A stretch of DNA of 64,000 nucleotides. Source: Pagrus major. Taxonomy: Eukaryota; Chordata; Actinopteri; Spariformes; Sparidae. The translations under genes and the position numbers were made by a program. The notes beneath the pieces are model-generated. The model did not search any database, was not told where the DNA came from, and worked only from the letters and a program-made list of their open reading frames with translations. The stretch lies in assembly GCF_040436345.1 (NCBI RefSeq), contig NC_133220.1, positions 38,534,664 to 38,598,663 on the forward strand. The letters run 5' to 3'. Position 1 is the first letter of the stretch; the number at the start of each line of letters is the position of its first letter. This document shows positions 33,326-45,630 of this stretch, piece after piece.

Positions 33326-36300
33326 TCAGCCCAAATACCCACACTCAATACAGACTAAAGAATGATGTTTGATGATGTCTGTGAGATCATACTTCAGTGG
33401 AATGTACTTGCTATTATTGAAGTTTACATAGTAGTATGGTGTATAATCAACAAGCTTTTCAGCATCCATGAAAATATTGGCTTGAGCTAGGTTGGGAACT
33501 TCTACCTCGTAAGCTAAATAATGATCATTCCACCCAACCGTAGAGAGAGGTTGGCATTCAAAACAATACACTGACGCATTTAAAATATAAATGTTTTTCA
33601 CAAGTGCAAACTCTGGAGTATCATTGATGACATTAGAAATAACCAAAGATTTTCCACATGTATGCTTATTTCCATGTTGCATAATCCACTGTACCGAAAC
33701 TATATGTTCAACGTGCTGTATTCCTAAGAAGTCTTTAATCTTTCTTTCTACATAGTGAACATTTTTCACCTCAGAGGCTTGGCCCATGTCAACTTCACTT
33801 GAACAAATTGGAGGTTTCTCATGCACATTCTGACTACATTCATAAAGTTGGTTGTGCTTCATAAGAGACTTACAGATATTTTTAAAACTACTTTTCAAAG
33901 CCCACTGCTTAAAAAAGCAATGCTTTGACTCAAAGTGCATACACATATGCCTCACGGTAGGACCAAGTGCCTTAATCTGAGAAGGAAGATGCAGCAAGTA
34001 ATGCTGTTTAGGTATAATATTTGCATCTGGAAACAGTTGTTTGAAATGTTTTAAATGTTGCTCTATTAAAAGCTTCAGCCTTAAAAAGTGTTGAGAGAGC
34101 AATAATAGGTGAAAACAGAATTTTGACTATCTCTAACAACTTAAGTAGCATTTGTGTGTAATCATTTTCTCCAATTTTGTCAATGAGAAATGGCAGGATC
34201 TTTAACAAAACCAGCATCTGCCCAGCTGACTGTTTCAATTTATTGTCATTTGATGACAGTGTATTGACAGATATGGGGCAAGGCTTATCCCTTGCATCCA
34301 CAGGAGAATAAGGGAAACAAATAATTGCACTGTTGAATGCGTCTTAGTCCATATGCCCTGAAAGCACAAGATGCTTTAAAACACATTTGATTTCATATGG
34401 GGCAACACCTTCAAGAATGACATGCATGATGTCCTGTGGGGTTTGATTGATTATATCAAAGTGAGAAAATTCTGTTAATTTGCTTCTCCTGTTTATGCCA
34501 CATGTCATTTGTAGATTGTCTTTCAGAAAGTCAGTATTTGCCTTTTCAATGTCATTACATTGCCTGTTATGACTTGCCATTGTCCTTTTAACAAACAAAT
34601 CTTCATTAAATTGCTCCTGCATGTCTTCAAAGTTGCATTTGCAGTGCCTGCATTTACTGTAGGCAAATCCCACTCCTATCTTAAATCCAGCCACTTCATG
34701 CTGAGCTAGAGTGTCTCCACACACAGACATAAGTGCCCCATAAATTGTCTTCTCACCATTTGCAGTGACAACCTGGACACCATCACACAGCTCAGTTAAG
34801 TCACGGTTAACCCTCTCAAATATCTCATCAATACCACAATGGGAAAGATCTTTTGATTTTACCATGGCAAGCAGACGAATGGCAGCAAGCCTTGATCTGT
34901 ATTTAGGGTTGATGTTACCTAAGGTGTAATAAATCAATAACAATTTGTTTTTGTTTGCCCGAGATCCAAGAGGATTGCATAGCTCAATTTCATCTGTATA
35001 TAAAACCAACTGCAATGCTGTGGGAAATTTCAAAAACAGTGGATGCGACTTAAAAATGTCTCCATCAATGAAATCATGAAAAAATCCATCCTTGCATGTC
35101 TGTGACCTCTCATCAATCATTGCAATTGTTCTTGGATGTGATAGCAGCTGCTCCAAACTTTTCACCAACGGTATATAATAAAAAAACAATGGTCCTTAAT
35201 GGTAAAGAACTCTGGAGTCTCCATGTTTCACATAACATACTGTTTGTTTTGCGACAACAGTCTCTGGTTCAACTGGTTCTAACAGTTCTTTGATGGTCTT
35301 ATCCTGCAAATGGGTGGAAGCAATTTGACAGAAAAGGCTCAACAAACTGGTCAAATATCCCCATTGCATCACTCTTTAGTTGATCCAGGTCCCCAGAATC
35401 TCTCTCAATCATGTCGCTCATTTGCTGTTTTAGGTGCTCCAATAATGCGGCCTGATATTGCTGGACTCCACTCACCATTTGGTTAACAGCTCTCTGGGGA
35501 GTAGAAACCAGACAAACAAACAGACAAAATATTACATTATAAAATTCATATAAAAATGCAGTCAACATGCAAACTCACAGACACTTTTTTTTTAAAGTAA
35601 CCCTTCAATTACATATTGTTAGTGACATGCAATGATCAAAATAGGCTATTTCCAGCAAAACTATCATGAAATAATATTGCCTTCTGCAGCTTTAAGACCT
35701 TGTTTACACTTGGTCTTAAAATGTGTTTTGAGCAATAGGATCACAAGTGGACAGTGCTAAATAAAAGTGTAAGTGTTGGGTGTATTATGTTGTCTCTATT
35801 CTTAGCTCATGCTCAACAAATATAGTGGATGGGCAGATTTTGTAAGCAAAGTATGTGTCCATTTGCATATATAGCGGGGAAGTGAGATCCAATCACAAGT
35901 GGTCACTGAAAAAGCATGTGGAGACACACAATGTCAGGTGTTTCTCTGACATACCTTTAGCTGTCCACCTGTGATTGGATCAACCAAGATGCCAGGTCTG
36001 AACAGTGGCTAAGTCATTCTACAGTTTAAGCTTATTGCTTTTAAGCTTGCTACTAAAAATGAAATATAATTAATTGGAAAATCAATGGCATAAATTACCT
36101 GTGTCAGTCGATGGGTTTCTCTGGCTTGAAGAAGAAATGCAGTTGCATGTTTAGAAAGGTCAACATTCATGCGACCCTCTCCATCTTCTTGAAATCCACT
36201 CAGAAAGAGATTAACAACAAACATATCTATTAAAACAGGGAAAATATTGGCATTTGTAGGTAGCACCACCAGACAATCTGACAAATACCTGGGTAAGCTA

Positions 36301-37998
36301 GCTAGCTAGACTTCTTCCTATAAAAAAGGTACAAGATGGGTGTATTTTTACTGATTGGTGTCTTTATTTTGAGTATGTAAAATAACAACAAAAACAACAA
36401 CTAATAAAAACAAATCAAAACAGTGCTACAAAAAACAATGACTTTGACAGCATCAGAAAAAATCTGTACTTCATGAGTGTTAAGATTGACACACATACTA
36501 AATTGTGTCCCTTCACTTGCTCTCTTGCCAATAAATTAACATTACTAAAGGCCTTTGAACTGAACTTGTATTCCAATAAGCTATAAGGAGACAACTTCCT
36601 GTCACACACTGTCATGAAGACATGTCTCACCTGCCAGTTATAACTTTGTGAATGATAAGCTAATAATACACATATTACAGCCTTGATGCTCAATTCAAAC
36701 TGTAGAAGGATAACCTGTAATTTTTAATTTGTTGTTTAAATGACTAACATTAACGTTACTGATTTTTTTCAATGAAGTCTGGTAACTGAATTACATAACT
36801 AATAATTAAACTAAACAAATTAAACTAATAATCAAATAAGTTACCAATTACTGCATATAAAATTAAGCAGTTGTCAGAAAAGTAACTTTTGTGTTACTTC
36901 TAAATATTTGCTTTAATTCTCTTATTAATGTGCAGATACACTGCTATTATTTTAGTGTACCTAAATTTCTTTTTCTTGACGTTACACATTTGAACACATC
37001 ATGATGACATTTTATTTAACTTTGCCTAATAGTCATTTTACTGAGCCCACCTTGAACACATCATACGTAAACCTCCTTCTGTCAGCTAACTAGCTTTCAC
37101 CCTGCTGATTTCAACACGTATTTCAACACTGGATTACCATTTTTAACTAACGGGACTTGCTACTAAGTTTGAATGCATTTACCAGCGGATGGATGAGTAA
37201 AAAACTGTCTGACTGGACTGCTGCAGCAGCAGGAGACAGAGACACAAAGCTGCAGTCCAGTATATCTACGTATATGCACTCCACTACACTTTTCAGCCAA
37301 GGTGAGTTTATCACGACTGAGTCTCATATGTATGCAATCAAATACAGGTTAATTGATGCTCGCTGTAATGTAATGTCTGGTGACATTAGATCATAAGTGG
37401 ACAATCTGTGGGGCGGTAGGCTGCGTTTGTCAACATAAATGTAACCATTAACTAGCCGATTTAAATCTCAGTAGGCTAGTTGTATTTGCGTTACTGGTTC
37501 GATTACTCGTTATTGACAAAAGTAGTGGAATTACAGTAACGCATTACTTTCAACACTGCTATTACTTTATCTTAAAATTACAACCTGAGCCTGTCATTGA
37601 CAAAAACAAACATATTTAGTAGATGTGCTTGGATCAGGCACAGTTGACCTAAATAAATGTTATGTTAAATTTTAGCTTGTGTATCGACTTACCGCTGGAA
37701 TGACGATGCTTGAGCCCTCCGCTTCAGCCACTGGGCTTGCATTAGTTTGGTCGTTTGCGGCTGTCCTTTCACCTGCTCCAGGTAAACCGTGGCAAGTCGG
37801 TCCTTCCTCCTCCGCCGCTTCAACTTGGAGAAGATGATGCGCGTGTGTCCGCTTCACGTGATAGTAGAAGGAGTTATACACCCTGTACTCAATTGGACAA
37901 CAATCAATCCCGCACACGTGCATGGTATTGATGTGACTCAAAAGTTGTTTCAGAGTCAGTGCCACAAATATATAGCATATGAAGCAACGCCAAATCAT
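33326..37998 (-). pseudogene. EnSpm/CACTA-like transposase copy 2 (minus strand)
   Basis: Exon 1, 37998-37693: MIWRCFICYIFVALTLKQLL, then a C2H2-like segment VCGIDCCPIEYRVYNSFYY...HAHHLL, and a GTAAGT donor. Exon 36176-36099: ends ATAFLLQARETHRLTQ. Main exon, 35493-33326: RAVNQMVSGVQQYQ, FFYYIPLVKSLEQLL, LYTDEIELCNPLGS, SVCGDTLAQHEVAGFK, FAYSKCRHCKCNFEDMQ, DIINQTPQDIMHVILEG, QHYLLHLPSQIKALGP, CMHFESKHCFFKQW. Lesions include compensating frameshifts near 35190-35225, a nonsense codon just after SGHMD (about 34342) and a frameshift near 34090. All differ from the lesions of copy 1. A counterpart of copy-1 exon 2 was not found. Transposase identity rests on motif resemblance and the CACTG ends. 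Confidence 0.72.
36740..37558. mobile_element. Possible non-autonomous hAT in transposase intron
   Basis: The right end, in reverse complement, reads CAGTGTTGAAAGTAATGCG, like a common fish hAT MITE terminus. AAGTAAC-type subterminal motifs occur near 36880. The left border is uncertain. Confidence 0.35.
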
Positions 37999-38366
37999 GT
38001 TGGAAGCAAAGATGTCACAGGCAAGAGGAGGGTAAACTGGTCACAGGTCGGTAGAGCAAGACTGCTGTAAAAACTCGTTACTGTGATTACACCCGCCAGC
38101 TAGCTGCTGCAAATGAGAATGTGGGCGTAAACTAACGTTATTTGGGACCGACTTGGATTTGAACTAGGATTGACGTGTTTCATTGCAAGTAAATTAAAGC
38201 GCTGTATCCAGTGCTCATTCTTTGTAGTTCACATCGCACACCCTTTGAATGTTAAAGACGTTTCAATGTGTTTTCAGTGTTTATTGTGTATCGTTGCAGC
38301 CGAACAGAGACAGCGAGGTGAGCTAACGTTAGCGGAGCTAACTAGCTAGCTAAGTCAGCTAACAGC
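37999..38366. promoter_or_regulatory. Divergent intergenic region between the two EnSpm-2 genes
   Basis: The transposase ATG (minus, 37998) and the SAMD3-like ATG (plus, 38367) lie head to head, so this stretch of about 370 bp must contain both 5' UTRs and a shared or back-to-back promoter. No clear TATA box was seen. GTTAGCGGAGCTAACTAGCT lies just upstream of the plus gene. Confidence 0.45.
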
Positions 38367-38995
38367 ATGGAAGAATTGGATGATGTCGCAGTGTCGATTT
38401 TAAGGGGTAATGTATGCAAATATTATTCTTTATCATATATGAACGTATGAATGCAGAGGCCTAATTGAAGCTAAAAAAAAGAAGCTAATTGCTTCCTGGC
38501 GCTGCTCCACATGTGACCCGCTACAGCAGCACTGTGGGCCTCAAACTCTTTCTCCCATTTGACACATCACGATCCTTCTGTCACCTGTTGTGTGAAGTGT
38601 TATGTGTGGTTGGTGAACTGTAGGAACTGAATTGCGCTTTGGGGATAATGTTGTATATTACGTTGTGTTCAGACCAAAAGCAAAGTGAGTTTTTGCCTCC
38701 CGTTACTCACGCCATTTTGTTCCCGCTAAATTCATAAACTGTGAAGACTAGTCAACTAATGGCGACAAATGACAATTGTTGGTCACTAGGAAAATTCTTA
38801 GTTGGTGGCAGCTGTAGTTATACTAGTAACGTCTGTATGACATACAACAGCAGCCAATGAGGCATCTACATTTCTATACTAAGCTGGTTAGCACTAGCTA
38901 CCTAATTTGAAGTGTCAACTTCTAATAGTTTCATGCAGTTTCATTTCTAGGGCACAGTTTCATCTTGTTATGTTTGTCTTCCAATGATTTCATAG

Positions 38996-39123
38996 CTGCA
39001 AACATCACAGAGACAATGATGAGCACCCTGTCTCGTGAAGACTTGCAGGATCTTTTCCCAGGCCCAGAGAACTTTTTACGGAGAAAAGCGGTCTGGCGTG
39101 CCTGTCATGGTGCGTCGGAGGAG
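38996..39123 (+). CDS. SAMD3-like gene, exon 2
   Basis: Flanked by a TTTCATAG acceptor and a GTCAGT donor. It joins exon 1 in phase 1 to give ILRAANITETMMSTLSREDL followed by QDLFPGPENFLRRKAVWRAC. This is the most family-diagnostic block of the gene. Confidence 0.6.
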
Positions 39124-39415
39124 GTCAGTTTCTCAGTTAAGTAGCCTAAACTAACCACCTATTTAAGTTGGCAACAGCACATTGAGCTAACAGCACAGTG
39201 TTTTTGGAACAGGCATGGTAGTCTACATGTGTGTTCAATTTAGTTTAGATTAATTGATAGGTGTTCAGTTAGTTGATGTAAGCGATTTCACCCCTAAAAT
39301 GGAACATTGCTTATTTATACGTGTGCAGAGCTGTCAATGCTACATTGCATTTTGTGTTGTCACAAAAAACAAAAATGTTGCTTTTTGCAGTAGTTCATTA
39401 TCTTTTATTTTACAG

Positions 39416-39823
39416 GAGTCTGGCCAAGAACACTCAAAATTATCGGGCAGTTCCTCCTTTAATGCGTCACCCATGCGACAGACATCCACTCCTGTGAACG
39501 CAAGTCCTGCAAAGTACACAACCCCTGAAAAGGTTGTGAAGTTATCCTTTCCAGAATATGTATTGCACACCGACACAGAACTTGAGCAAGTCCGACAACA
39601 GTACTTTGAGTTGTCGAAGAGAGGCGAACAGTGCAACTGCCAGATGTCAAAGGAGCTCAGATGCCGTCTCATTCGAAACACCATGACCAGTATGATTGCA
39701 ATCCTGAGGGCAAAGGGGGATGGAGAGTCACACAGATACCCATCAAAGCCAGAAATTACAGCAATGGCAAAGAGAATAGTACTGTACTACCCCATGCTGC
39801 AGGACCAAGGCCTCCATACATGG
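39416..39823 (+). CDS. SAMD3-like gene, exon 3
   Basis: 136 open codons in phase 0 between TTTTACAG and GTAAGT. Serine/threonine-rich linker (SSFNASPMRQTSTPVNASP), then VVKLSFPEYVLHTDTELEQV and LRCRLIRNTMTSMIAIL, ending YPMLQDQGLHTW. No internal stop. The pattern (basic helical block followed by PSKPEITAMAKRIVLYYPML) is conserved in the fish family as I recall it. Confidence 0.6.
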
Positions 39824-39928
39824 GTAAGTGAAATGCATCCAGTTGACTGTGTTTCATGTTGGACATTTTTAGTAGCGATTTGAAAAATGTATTAAATGTC
39901 TTGTACAGGTCACTGTGTACACACAGCT

Positions 39929-40982
39929 CAGGGTTTCCGCTACATGTAATTGATCGTGGCGCACCGCCACGGCAAAATAAAAGCCGCCACACCTTCAGAA
40001 TGATGATTTTTTTTTTTTTTTTTAATGTTAAAACAATGTAAAGCAGGTTTTCCACTAGAGGTTGCACAGACTAGTCCCCTGCTCCACAATGACGTTTTGA
40101 GCTTGACGTCGACTAGTCGCTGATCATGTAACAGTAGGCTACGAGAGTAGCGGCTTGAAACAACAGCTGAGTGCGCTGAATGAAAAAAATACGAGCGCAG
40201 TCAAGCTGGATAGAACGAGCGCGTACCAGACAGGAAGTCGGGCACAGAAAAGGCGAGAGAATCCGGTCAATTTTCAAAATAAAATAAATGATGATTAAGT
40301 TTGCTTGTCCGTCTATAAGTATTTGTCAGTTGCGTCTGCACACAAGACACATCCATAGGCTACATACAGCGCTAGAGACAGACCTGTGTTTGGAAAACCG
40401 AGCAGATACAGACGGGTTGATGTTTGACCGGCGCGGAGAGAGAGAGCAGGAGAAACTGCCGCTTCCGCGGGCAGTGTGTCCGGGCTGCCGGCAATTAAAA
40501 AAAACAAAAAAAAAAACTCCGCTCATATCGACAGCTTTACGTCGCGCACAACAACAACAGCAGCAACCAACCAGGAAAAACTAAAACTGTGAGTGAAACT
40601 GTGACTGAGCAGGACTGTGATGGTGACGAGGCCTGTGTGTCGTTTTCCTCCCTAATTGTTTAATGAACAGTAGCTACAGTATTTTCTTTTGCACCTGTAG
40701 GCTATATGTTACAAAAAAACAAACTGATTTACAGCTTGTTGTTTATAAAGCTGCTGTACTGTGGACTCATTTCTGTGCATGAGCTGTCAGTCAGTGAAAC
40801 AGATTGTTGCAGAGCATTTCCCTCCTCCTGGGATTTTAGTTATGATGGGAAAAATATGAATGATGTCATCAGCGACTAGTCGACGATCCGGTCGCGCGCA
40901 CCCCCCCCCCCCCCCCCCCCCCCCCCCGTCGATCAGCCCACCCTCGCCGCCACTCTTTAAAAAAATCCTGGCGGAAACACTG
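39929..40982. mobile_element. Non-autonomous hAT-like element (CAGGGTTTCC ends) in exon 4
   Basis: The ends CAGGGTTTCCGC and GGCGGAAACACTG are flanked by CAGCT on both sides (39924-39928 and 40983-40987). The 5-bp repeat is shorter than the 8 bp expected for hAT. It contains an inner inverted pair around GACTAGTCGCTGAT (40105 and 40865), suggesting a second nested element, and a 27-bp C homopolymer. Confidence 0.65.
40901..40927. repeat. Poly-C/poly-G tract, 27 bp
   Basis: 27 uninterrupted C residues. Length may be unreliable because of sequencing error. Confidence 0.9.
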
Positions 40983-41054
40983 CAGCTATACAAAAGATTG
41001 CAAAATGTGAGATCCCCCCAAAAAAGAACTCCAGATGGGAGACATTCAAAGAGG

Positions 41055-41559
41055 TGAGCTGTAACTAATGATTATTTTCATCAAAGATTCATCTGTTAAT
41101 CATTTTCAAGATGAATTGATTAGTTGTCTGGTCAATATAAAGTCCAAGGTGATGTCCTCAAAAGTCTTGTTTGGTCCACAACCTAAAGATATTAATTTCA
41201 CTGTCATAGAGGAATAAAGAAGCTAGAAAATATTCACATTTGAAAAGCTTAAATCATATTTGGACATTCAAAAAAAACAAAGAAAAAAAAGAAAAATGAC
41301 TCAAAATGATCAATCATGTCAATGTCCTGGGTGATCTGTCTCTAGTGTTTCCTCACTTCCCGTTTTTAATGAGTGCTCTTATTTTAGTGTTTGACTACAA
41401 AGTAATTGCTTTGGATGTGTGTGGGGGATATTGCTTTTTATTACGAAGCACTTTGTGTTACATTTTGTTTGTATGAAAAGTGCTATACAAATAAAGTCAG
41501 ATAGGTATTGATTGATTTAGTAGTTGACAACTAATTGATTAACTGACTTTGCAGCTCTA
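41055..41559. mobile_element. 505-bp non-autonomous hAT MITE in exon 4
   Basis: Ends TGAGCTGTAACTAATGATTA and, in reverse complement, TAGAGCTGCAAAGTCAG. The perfect 8-bp duplication CAAAGAGG flanks it (41047-41054 and 41560-41567), and removing it restores the reading frame of the host exon. No coding capacity. An internal stretch near 41470 (AAAAGTGCTATACAAATAAA) resembles SINE/L2 tails. Confidence 0.85.
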
Positions 41560-42084
41560 CAAAGAGGCGCTGTCTTGAGTGACCAACAGACACGGATGAA
41601 ATGGATTCAAGTGACTCAACAATCATTCTGGATCAGTCCACAGAAGGAAGTGGCAGCACAGGCTCAGACAGTAAAGGAAGTGAGTTAGAAGGTGAGTTTC
41701 AACTTTGCATTTACATATTTGCCCTTGTGAGGTATTTATATTTTAGATAAACTAATAAACCCACTTTATTGGTCAAGATGACAGAAGTAAAAGGCTTTAA
41801 AATGGACATCAGAGGATAGGTATTTACACTACATTTGTACTGTTTTATTATCAATTTATTAACATTATTGTAGAAATTAAGTTTTAACAGAAATCTGGTA
41901 TTAATAAAAAGCTGGTATTGTATCATTTTGAACAGCTGGGTACAGCAGTACCTTTTAGTATCAGTCTACTGTGCAACATTACTTTCTATAACCTCTCCAG
42001 CATATCAAATAATGTTATGTATTTAAAACCCATGTGTCTCATTAGTGGCATTTTTGCTCTTTTTAATTGAATGTCATTTTTGGT

Positions 42085-42205
42085 TCCAAAATACCGAAAT
42101 GATCCTTAAAGTACATTATCCTATCAGAAATATGTTTGTGTTATGTGGAAAAAGAAGATCCCAAAGCCTACCTGAAGAAGCACCCTCTGCCCTGTCCAGC
42201 CCTGA
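42085..42205 (+). repeat. Diverged duplicate of the terminal SAMD3-like exon in an intron
   Basis: The stretch reading EDPKAYLKKHPLPCPAL, with its upstream flank (GTTTGTGTTATGTG), matches the start of the last exon at 45580-45680 (EDPNSYLKKRPLSCAVL with the same flank). It is a partial, diverged copy lying about 3.4 kb upstream, in the intron before exon 5. Confidence 0.65.
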
Positions 42206-42420
42206 TTGTGAGTTTGTCCAACTGCCTCATGACTGTGTGTAGTGGGGGTGTGCGCATCTTTGTAGGGGTGTACTTGTGTGCCTACATGCAATTGTATGTG
42301 ATTGCATGACCACATGAGTTTCGAGCAAATAGTTCTCATGCATTTATTATACAAAAAATGATTTGATTTTTTAAAATGGCATTTAAATGGTTAAAATTCC
42401 AAAAATGAATAGGTATTTGG

Positions 42421-44152
42421 TAAGGGTGTCACGATTTCGATTGATTGAAATTAATTCACAATCTTGAACTTCGAATTAAAAAATGGAATCGCTGCCACGG
42501 CCCCATGTCACGTCCGGTGGCTTGCCAAGGGGAAAAAAACACACACGTTATGAAGTGCTGCGAGTCAACCTCCTCTAACTTAGCTACTAGCTAAGCCAGT
42601 AGCTATTAGCTACAGCCAGTCAAACGATAGCATGGTGTTACACCATTCCTGTTCGGCTCCCGGACCGTGGTTGGGAAGCACAGGGGAGATGATTTCCTCC
42701 AGGGCCGAAGTTTCTGTTTACCTTCGGGGTGAACCCCCTTTCACATGTTAAACTGGTCGGGAAATAATACCAGGGAGCTTTGCTGTATCTTGAGGAGCCG
42801 TCACCTTTATTCACAGCCAAACTGCAGCCTATCTTGTACACTTGCTGTCGCTACTACTGCTACTCCTTTCGCTTCTCCTTCCTCTCCCATTCATTCACTG
42901 TCTGCACGCTCCCTCACTCTCGCTCGCCCACTCACACCTTATGCACCTTGTATATGTCCAACTGTTGGGAAATAGTTTGTTAGGACACTTAATTGTTCAG
43001 AGAAGACTGTGGACATGGCTGTTTTATTTTTTTGTTTGTTTTGTTGTGAACTTGAATGTCATCTTCTGTGAAGAAGACTGCAGTTACAAAAGAGAAACTA
43101 GATGGCAGGTTATTTTGTTTAAGTTTCCAATTGACTGAAGATATAAGTTATTGTTACATTATGTTACGGTCCCCAGCCGTTAGTGTTTGCCGTTTAGGCC
43201 TCATGCAATTTGTATTATAGCTTTGGTGTTTATTTTCTCATCGGCTGTTTTCAAGCCCGAGTGAGCGCTCCTGTTTTCGCTGCCTGATTGACAGGTCCTG
43301 CCTCTTGCCACCAGCCATTGGTCCTCCGCAGCTGCAGCCGGTGAGCCGAGCAGTCCAGCTTCATATAGCGGTGCTCTTCAGACAGCATACAAGGGCTGTC
43401 ACTGTGCAGTGTGACTCCTCCTGCCTGCATAATCTGTTGTTCTGAACTTTGTTTAAATCGTGTGTAGTCAACTTCTGGTCGTAGTATTGTTAGCCTGTGT
43501 GTGTTAGCTACTGAGCTGTGCTATCCTTTTGCTGTGCTTCGGCACTCGTCCTTAGTTAAATCACCTTGTAAATAGCACTTTTTGCACATATAAATATTTC
43601 TCTTGTTAGGAAGCAGTAAGGGTGTAACTGCCATTTATTTTGATCCCCCTTTTTCTCCTGTTTTTGTTAGTTTAGGGAGTTAGGTTTAGCTGTTGTAATT
43701 TTGTTTGTTCTTTTGTTTCCTCCCAGGGCTAGATAGACTGGTCGAGAAGATAGTTTCTTTTGTTTATTATTTTGGCCTTAGTTCACCCTGAAGAGAAGCT
43801 TCACTTTGTTTTCTGTCACATTTTGTTTTGGCTTTATCCATACTGTTGTACTGATAATCCTTGATCATCTGAGCTGTTAACAATAAATTGCAGTTTTCCT
43901 GTTGCAAAACGTCGTTCTCTGCCTCATTTATGTTGCGCCTCTGTTCCCCTAGCCTGGGGCATAACAAATATGTTGTTAATAAATGTTTTAAATTTGACAA
44001 TGTAGTGTGGTGCATAAAAGTCTAGTCTAAAAATGGCATAGCAACCTGTGCTTTAAAAAAAATACATGTAAAAATCGAGAATCGAATCGAACCGTGACCT
44101 TAGAATCAAAAATTGAATCGAATCGAGGATTTGGAGAATCGTGAATCCCCTA
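42421..44152. mobile_element. Non-autonomous relative of hAT-2 in SAMD3-like intron
   Basis: Ends TAAGGGTGTCACGATT and, in reverse complement, TAGGGGATTCACGATTC. The perfect 8-bp duplication GTATTTGG flanks it (42413-42420 and 44153-44160). The right subterminal region has the same GAATCG-type array as hAT-2. No transposase ORF. A solo-LTR-like segment lies inside. Confidence 0.8.
43162..43966. repeat. Possible solo LTR
   Basis: The inverted ends TGTTACGGTCCCCAG and CTGGGGCATAACA, an internal AATAAA and about 805 bp length fit a solo LTR. Flanking CATTA and AATAT do not match, so the target duplication is not supported. Confidence 0.4.
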
Positions 44153-44329
44153 GTATTTGGTAGTTAGGATCAGGGCTGATATTTGTTAAAAGATTTAATT
44201 CCATGAAAGTTTAATCTAATATTAATGTATGATTTTTATGGCAGTTTTGACATATTTTTTGTCATGCAACAACATGAGATGAACTTTTTTTAAACTGAGG
44301 CATATTAATTATATTTTTGTGTCTTACAG

Positions 44330-44836
44330 CTAACAAGTCTGCAGATGTTGACAGTCCAGACGCCTACAGTCCAGCAACCTTGGCCAAGCACTACAAGACC
44401 CTACAAACTTTGTATAAAAGAAAAAATCCAAACCACCAGGATGTCTCTCATCTCTTGGATTTGGAATTTGTAGCCAGAAGAGCATTCATTGATTCAAATA
44501 CCGTTCGCGAGGAGGACAGACACGAGAAGGTTCTAGAAGCATATCCTTGTTTCAAGGACGTTGGACATGTAAGTCATTATTGACTGTGCATGATTAAAAC
44601 CATGGTATCACACACAATGTTTAAAATACCAATTTCCTCTTAAATGATATATTCAAATGTCTGTATTGGTATATTTGATATTTCATAGGTAATGGAGGAG
44701 CTTCAACGCGTTTTGGATAAGGATAATACCAACTTCATTGATGAACTGAAGGGAAGATGGCATGACTTTTGCCAGAAGGTCCAGTTTTTTGGTGTATGGA
44801 AAAAGGTGCTGAAACCCCCAATGGGAATGGACAAAG
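44330..44836 (+). CDS. SAMD3-like gene, exons 5 and 6
   Basis: Exon 5 (44330-44568) joins exon 4 in phase 1 and reads ANKSADVDSPDAYSPATLAK, HYKTLQTLYKRKNP, HLLDLEFVARRAFIDSN, ending at GTAAGT. Exon 6 (44689-44836) reads VMEELQRVLDKDNTNFIDEL, GRWHDFCQKVQFFGVW, KPPMGMDK and ends at GTAGGG. Both are open and in phase. Confidence 0.6.
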
Positions 44837-45630
44837 GTAGGGAATGCTGTTTTGGTGTTATTAGTGAATAGGGTTCAGGGTGGACCTTCAGGCATGTTAA
44901 TTGTCAAGTACATGAGCTAGTGTTTTGTCGTCCTTCTTTTTCATCTATGATGGCTATCCCATTATTTGCTGAATGTTTTTTTTTTTTAAGCATTGTGTCT
45001 GTTGTATACCTTTTGATCAGATTTGACCTTGTGCACTTTGTCCAAGAGTTGATGAATTAATTAATGAATCTTTTCCTGTACAGCTAAACAGGCTCTTGAG
45101 ATCCTACGTGTGCTGCCATCACTGTTCCCCTCCACGTCGAGGTGAGCTGTGTAAAATGTTGCAGGATCATTTTGACTGCAGTATCGGAAAAAATTATAAC
45201 TGAAGGTGCTGCCTCTGACGACTCCTAATGTATTTCCTATTCACATACTGTATGTTCTAAGCCTTCAAAGACACCTAAAACATTTGTTTTTAGAAAGAGG
45301 ATTTTCAATGGGTAGATGTCTTGGCTATGTCACAGTATGTACAAAAATGGGTGCATTACATGGTAGCAGGTTTTATCACCCTAATGATAACCAAGCAAGA
45401 CTAGCCTAGCCTTGGTTTTTAGTTCTTTTGGAAGGCTAGATGTGTGTAAACAGTAAACGCATTGGGGATAGTTAAAAACAGCACTTTCAGATGGAGCTTT
45501 CTCAGTACTGTAACTTTTGTCAGAATTTTGCTTTGTAAAGTTATGTGTTTGTAAACAACCCTCTACCCTAGGTTCCAAATGACCAAAATGCATTATCCTG
45601 ACAGAAGGATGTTTGTGTTATGTGTTGCAG

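Larger units (their letters stand above)
39909..41691 (+). pseudogene. SAMD3-like gene, exon 4, split by two TE insertions
   Basis: Coding pieces are 39909-39928 (VTVYTQ), 40988-41054 (YKRLQNVRSPQKRTPDGRHS) and 41568-41691 (MDSSDSTIILDQSTEGSGS), joined in one frame once both insertions and one copy of each target duplication are ignored. A TGA interrupts the third piece near 41580. The acceptor is TGTACAG and the donor GTGAGT. The serine/acidic region is probably disordered. Confidence 0.6.

Noticed and set aside
35690..35990. Possible MITE around CTTGTTTACACTTGGTCTTA in the copy-2 intron
   Set aside because: It resembles common fish MITE ends, but I could not define matching termini or a target duplication.
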